The position numbers and the translations under genes were made by a program. A stretch of DNA of 51,540 bases from Kutzneria sp. 744 (lineage in GTDB: Bacteria > Actinomycetota > Actinomycetes > Mycobacteriales > Pseudonocardiaceae). The notes beneath the pieces were generated by a model. It saw nothing but the letters and a program-made list of their open reading frames with translations, was not told the origin of the DNA and did not search any database. Positions 51,526-51,540 of this stretch are shown piece after piece; positions within the stretch are counted from its first letter, which is position 1, and each line of letters starts with the position of its first letter. The stretch is from assembly GCF_000568255.1 (NCBI RefSeq), contig NZ_KK037166.1:5055685-5107224 (forward strand), given 5' to 3'.

Positions 51526-51540
51526 GTTGTCCACAGGGAG

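Overview
The window comes from a high-GC actinobacterium, most likely a member of the Pseudonocardiaceae (Kutzneria/Amycolatopsis-like). The reasons are the strong G/C bias at third codon positions, frequent GTG and TTG starts, the conserved block metG-tatD-rpfB-rsmA with rsmI and the protein O-mannosyltransferase gene, and the galU-glp-rimJ-sepX block. The genus is inference.

Layout. 1-1.64 kb: methionine ABC transporter (metNI, cut by the left edge) under a SAM riboswitch, with a small cysteine-containing leader peptide between riboswitch and metN. 1.98-9.9 kb: housekeeping block rsmA (frameshifted), rpfB, tatD, metG, rsmI and divergent pmt. 10-13 kb: a secreted lysyl-oxidase-like protein and an ABC-2 exporter. 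13-18.5 kb: a damaged stretch with an alginate lyase remnant, its frameshifted DeoR/LacI-type regulator, a SWIM zinc-finger protein, and an SNF2 helicase whose N-terminal part is replaced by about 420 bp of roughly 50% GC DNA. 18.5-20.9 kb: a PadR-controlled DrrAB-type exporter coupled to that helicase. 21-25 kb: a 47-residue protein behind a nested hairpin, a large LuxR regulator and an oxidoreductase.

25-29 kb: an ECF sigma factor and membrane anti-sigma factor lie between two related lipoproteins. Both lipoproteins carry the same promoter (TTGAACCG, 14 bases, CCGTGT), which suggests a compact extracytoplasmic regulon. 29-40.5 kb: a secreted carbohydrate-degrading region with two DUF1996 proteins, a GH76 mannanase-like enzyme, and a large GH16 plus second-glycosidase protein under a LacI repressor with three near-identical palindromic operators. 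An IS110-type element between two similar palindromes interrupts this region. The GH16 gene is broken by an exact 579-bp tandem duplication. The enzyme mix would suit attack on fungal cell wall (inference).

40.8-46.3 kb: small proteins, an alpha/beta hydrolase, an AfsR/SARP-type regulator and a secreted cysteine-containing protein. 46.6-51.5 kb: tRNA-Ala(CGC), then the sepX-rimJ-glp-galU cell-division/precursor block, 5-formyltetrahydrofolate cyclo-ligase and an FmdB zinc ribbon protein.

Five genes are broken (rsmA, alginate lyase, its regulator, helicase, GH16 protein). For rsmA, the regulator and the GH16 gene, restoring a few bases or removing one repeat unit gives an intact reading frame, so draft-assembly error must be excluded before reading them as real decay.
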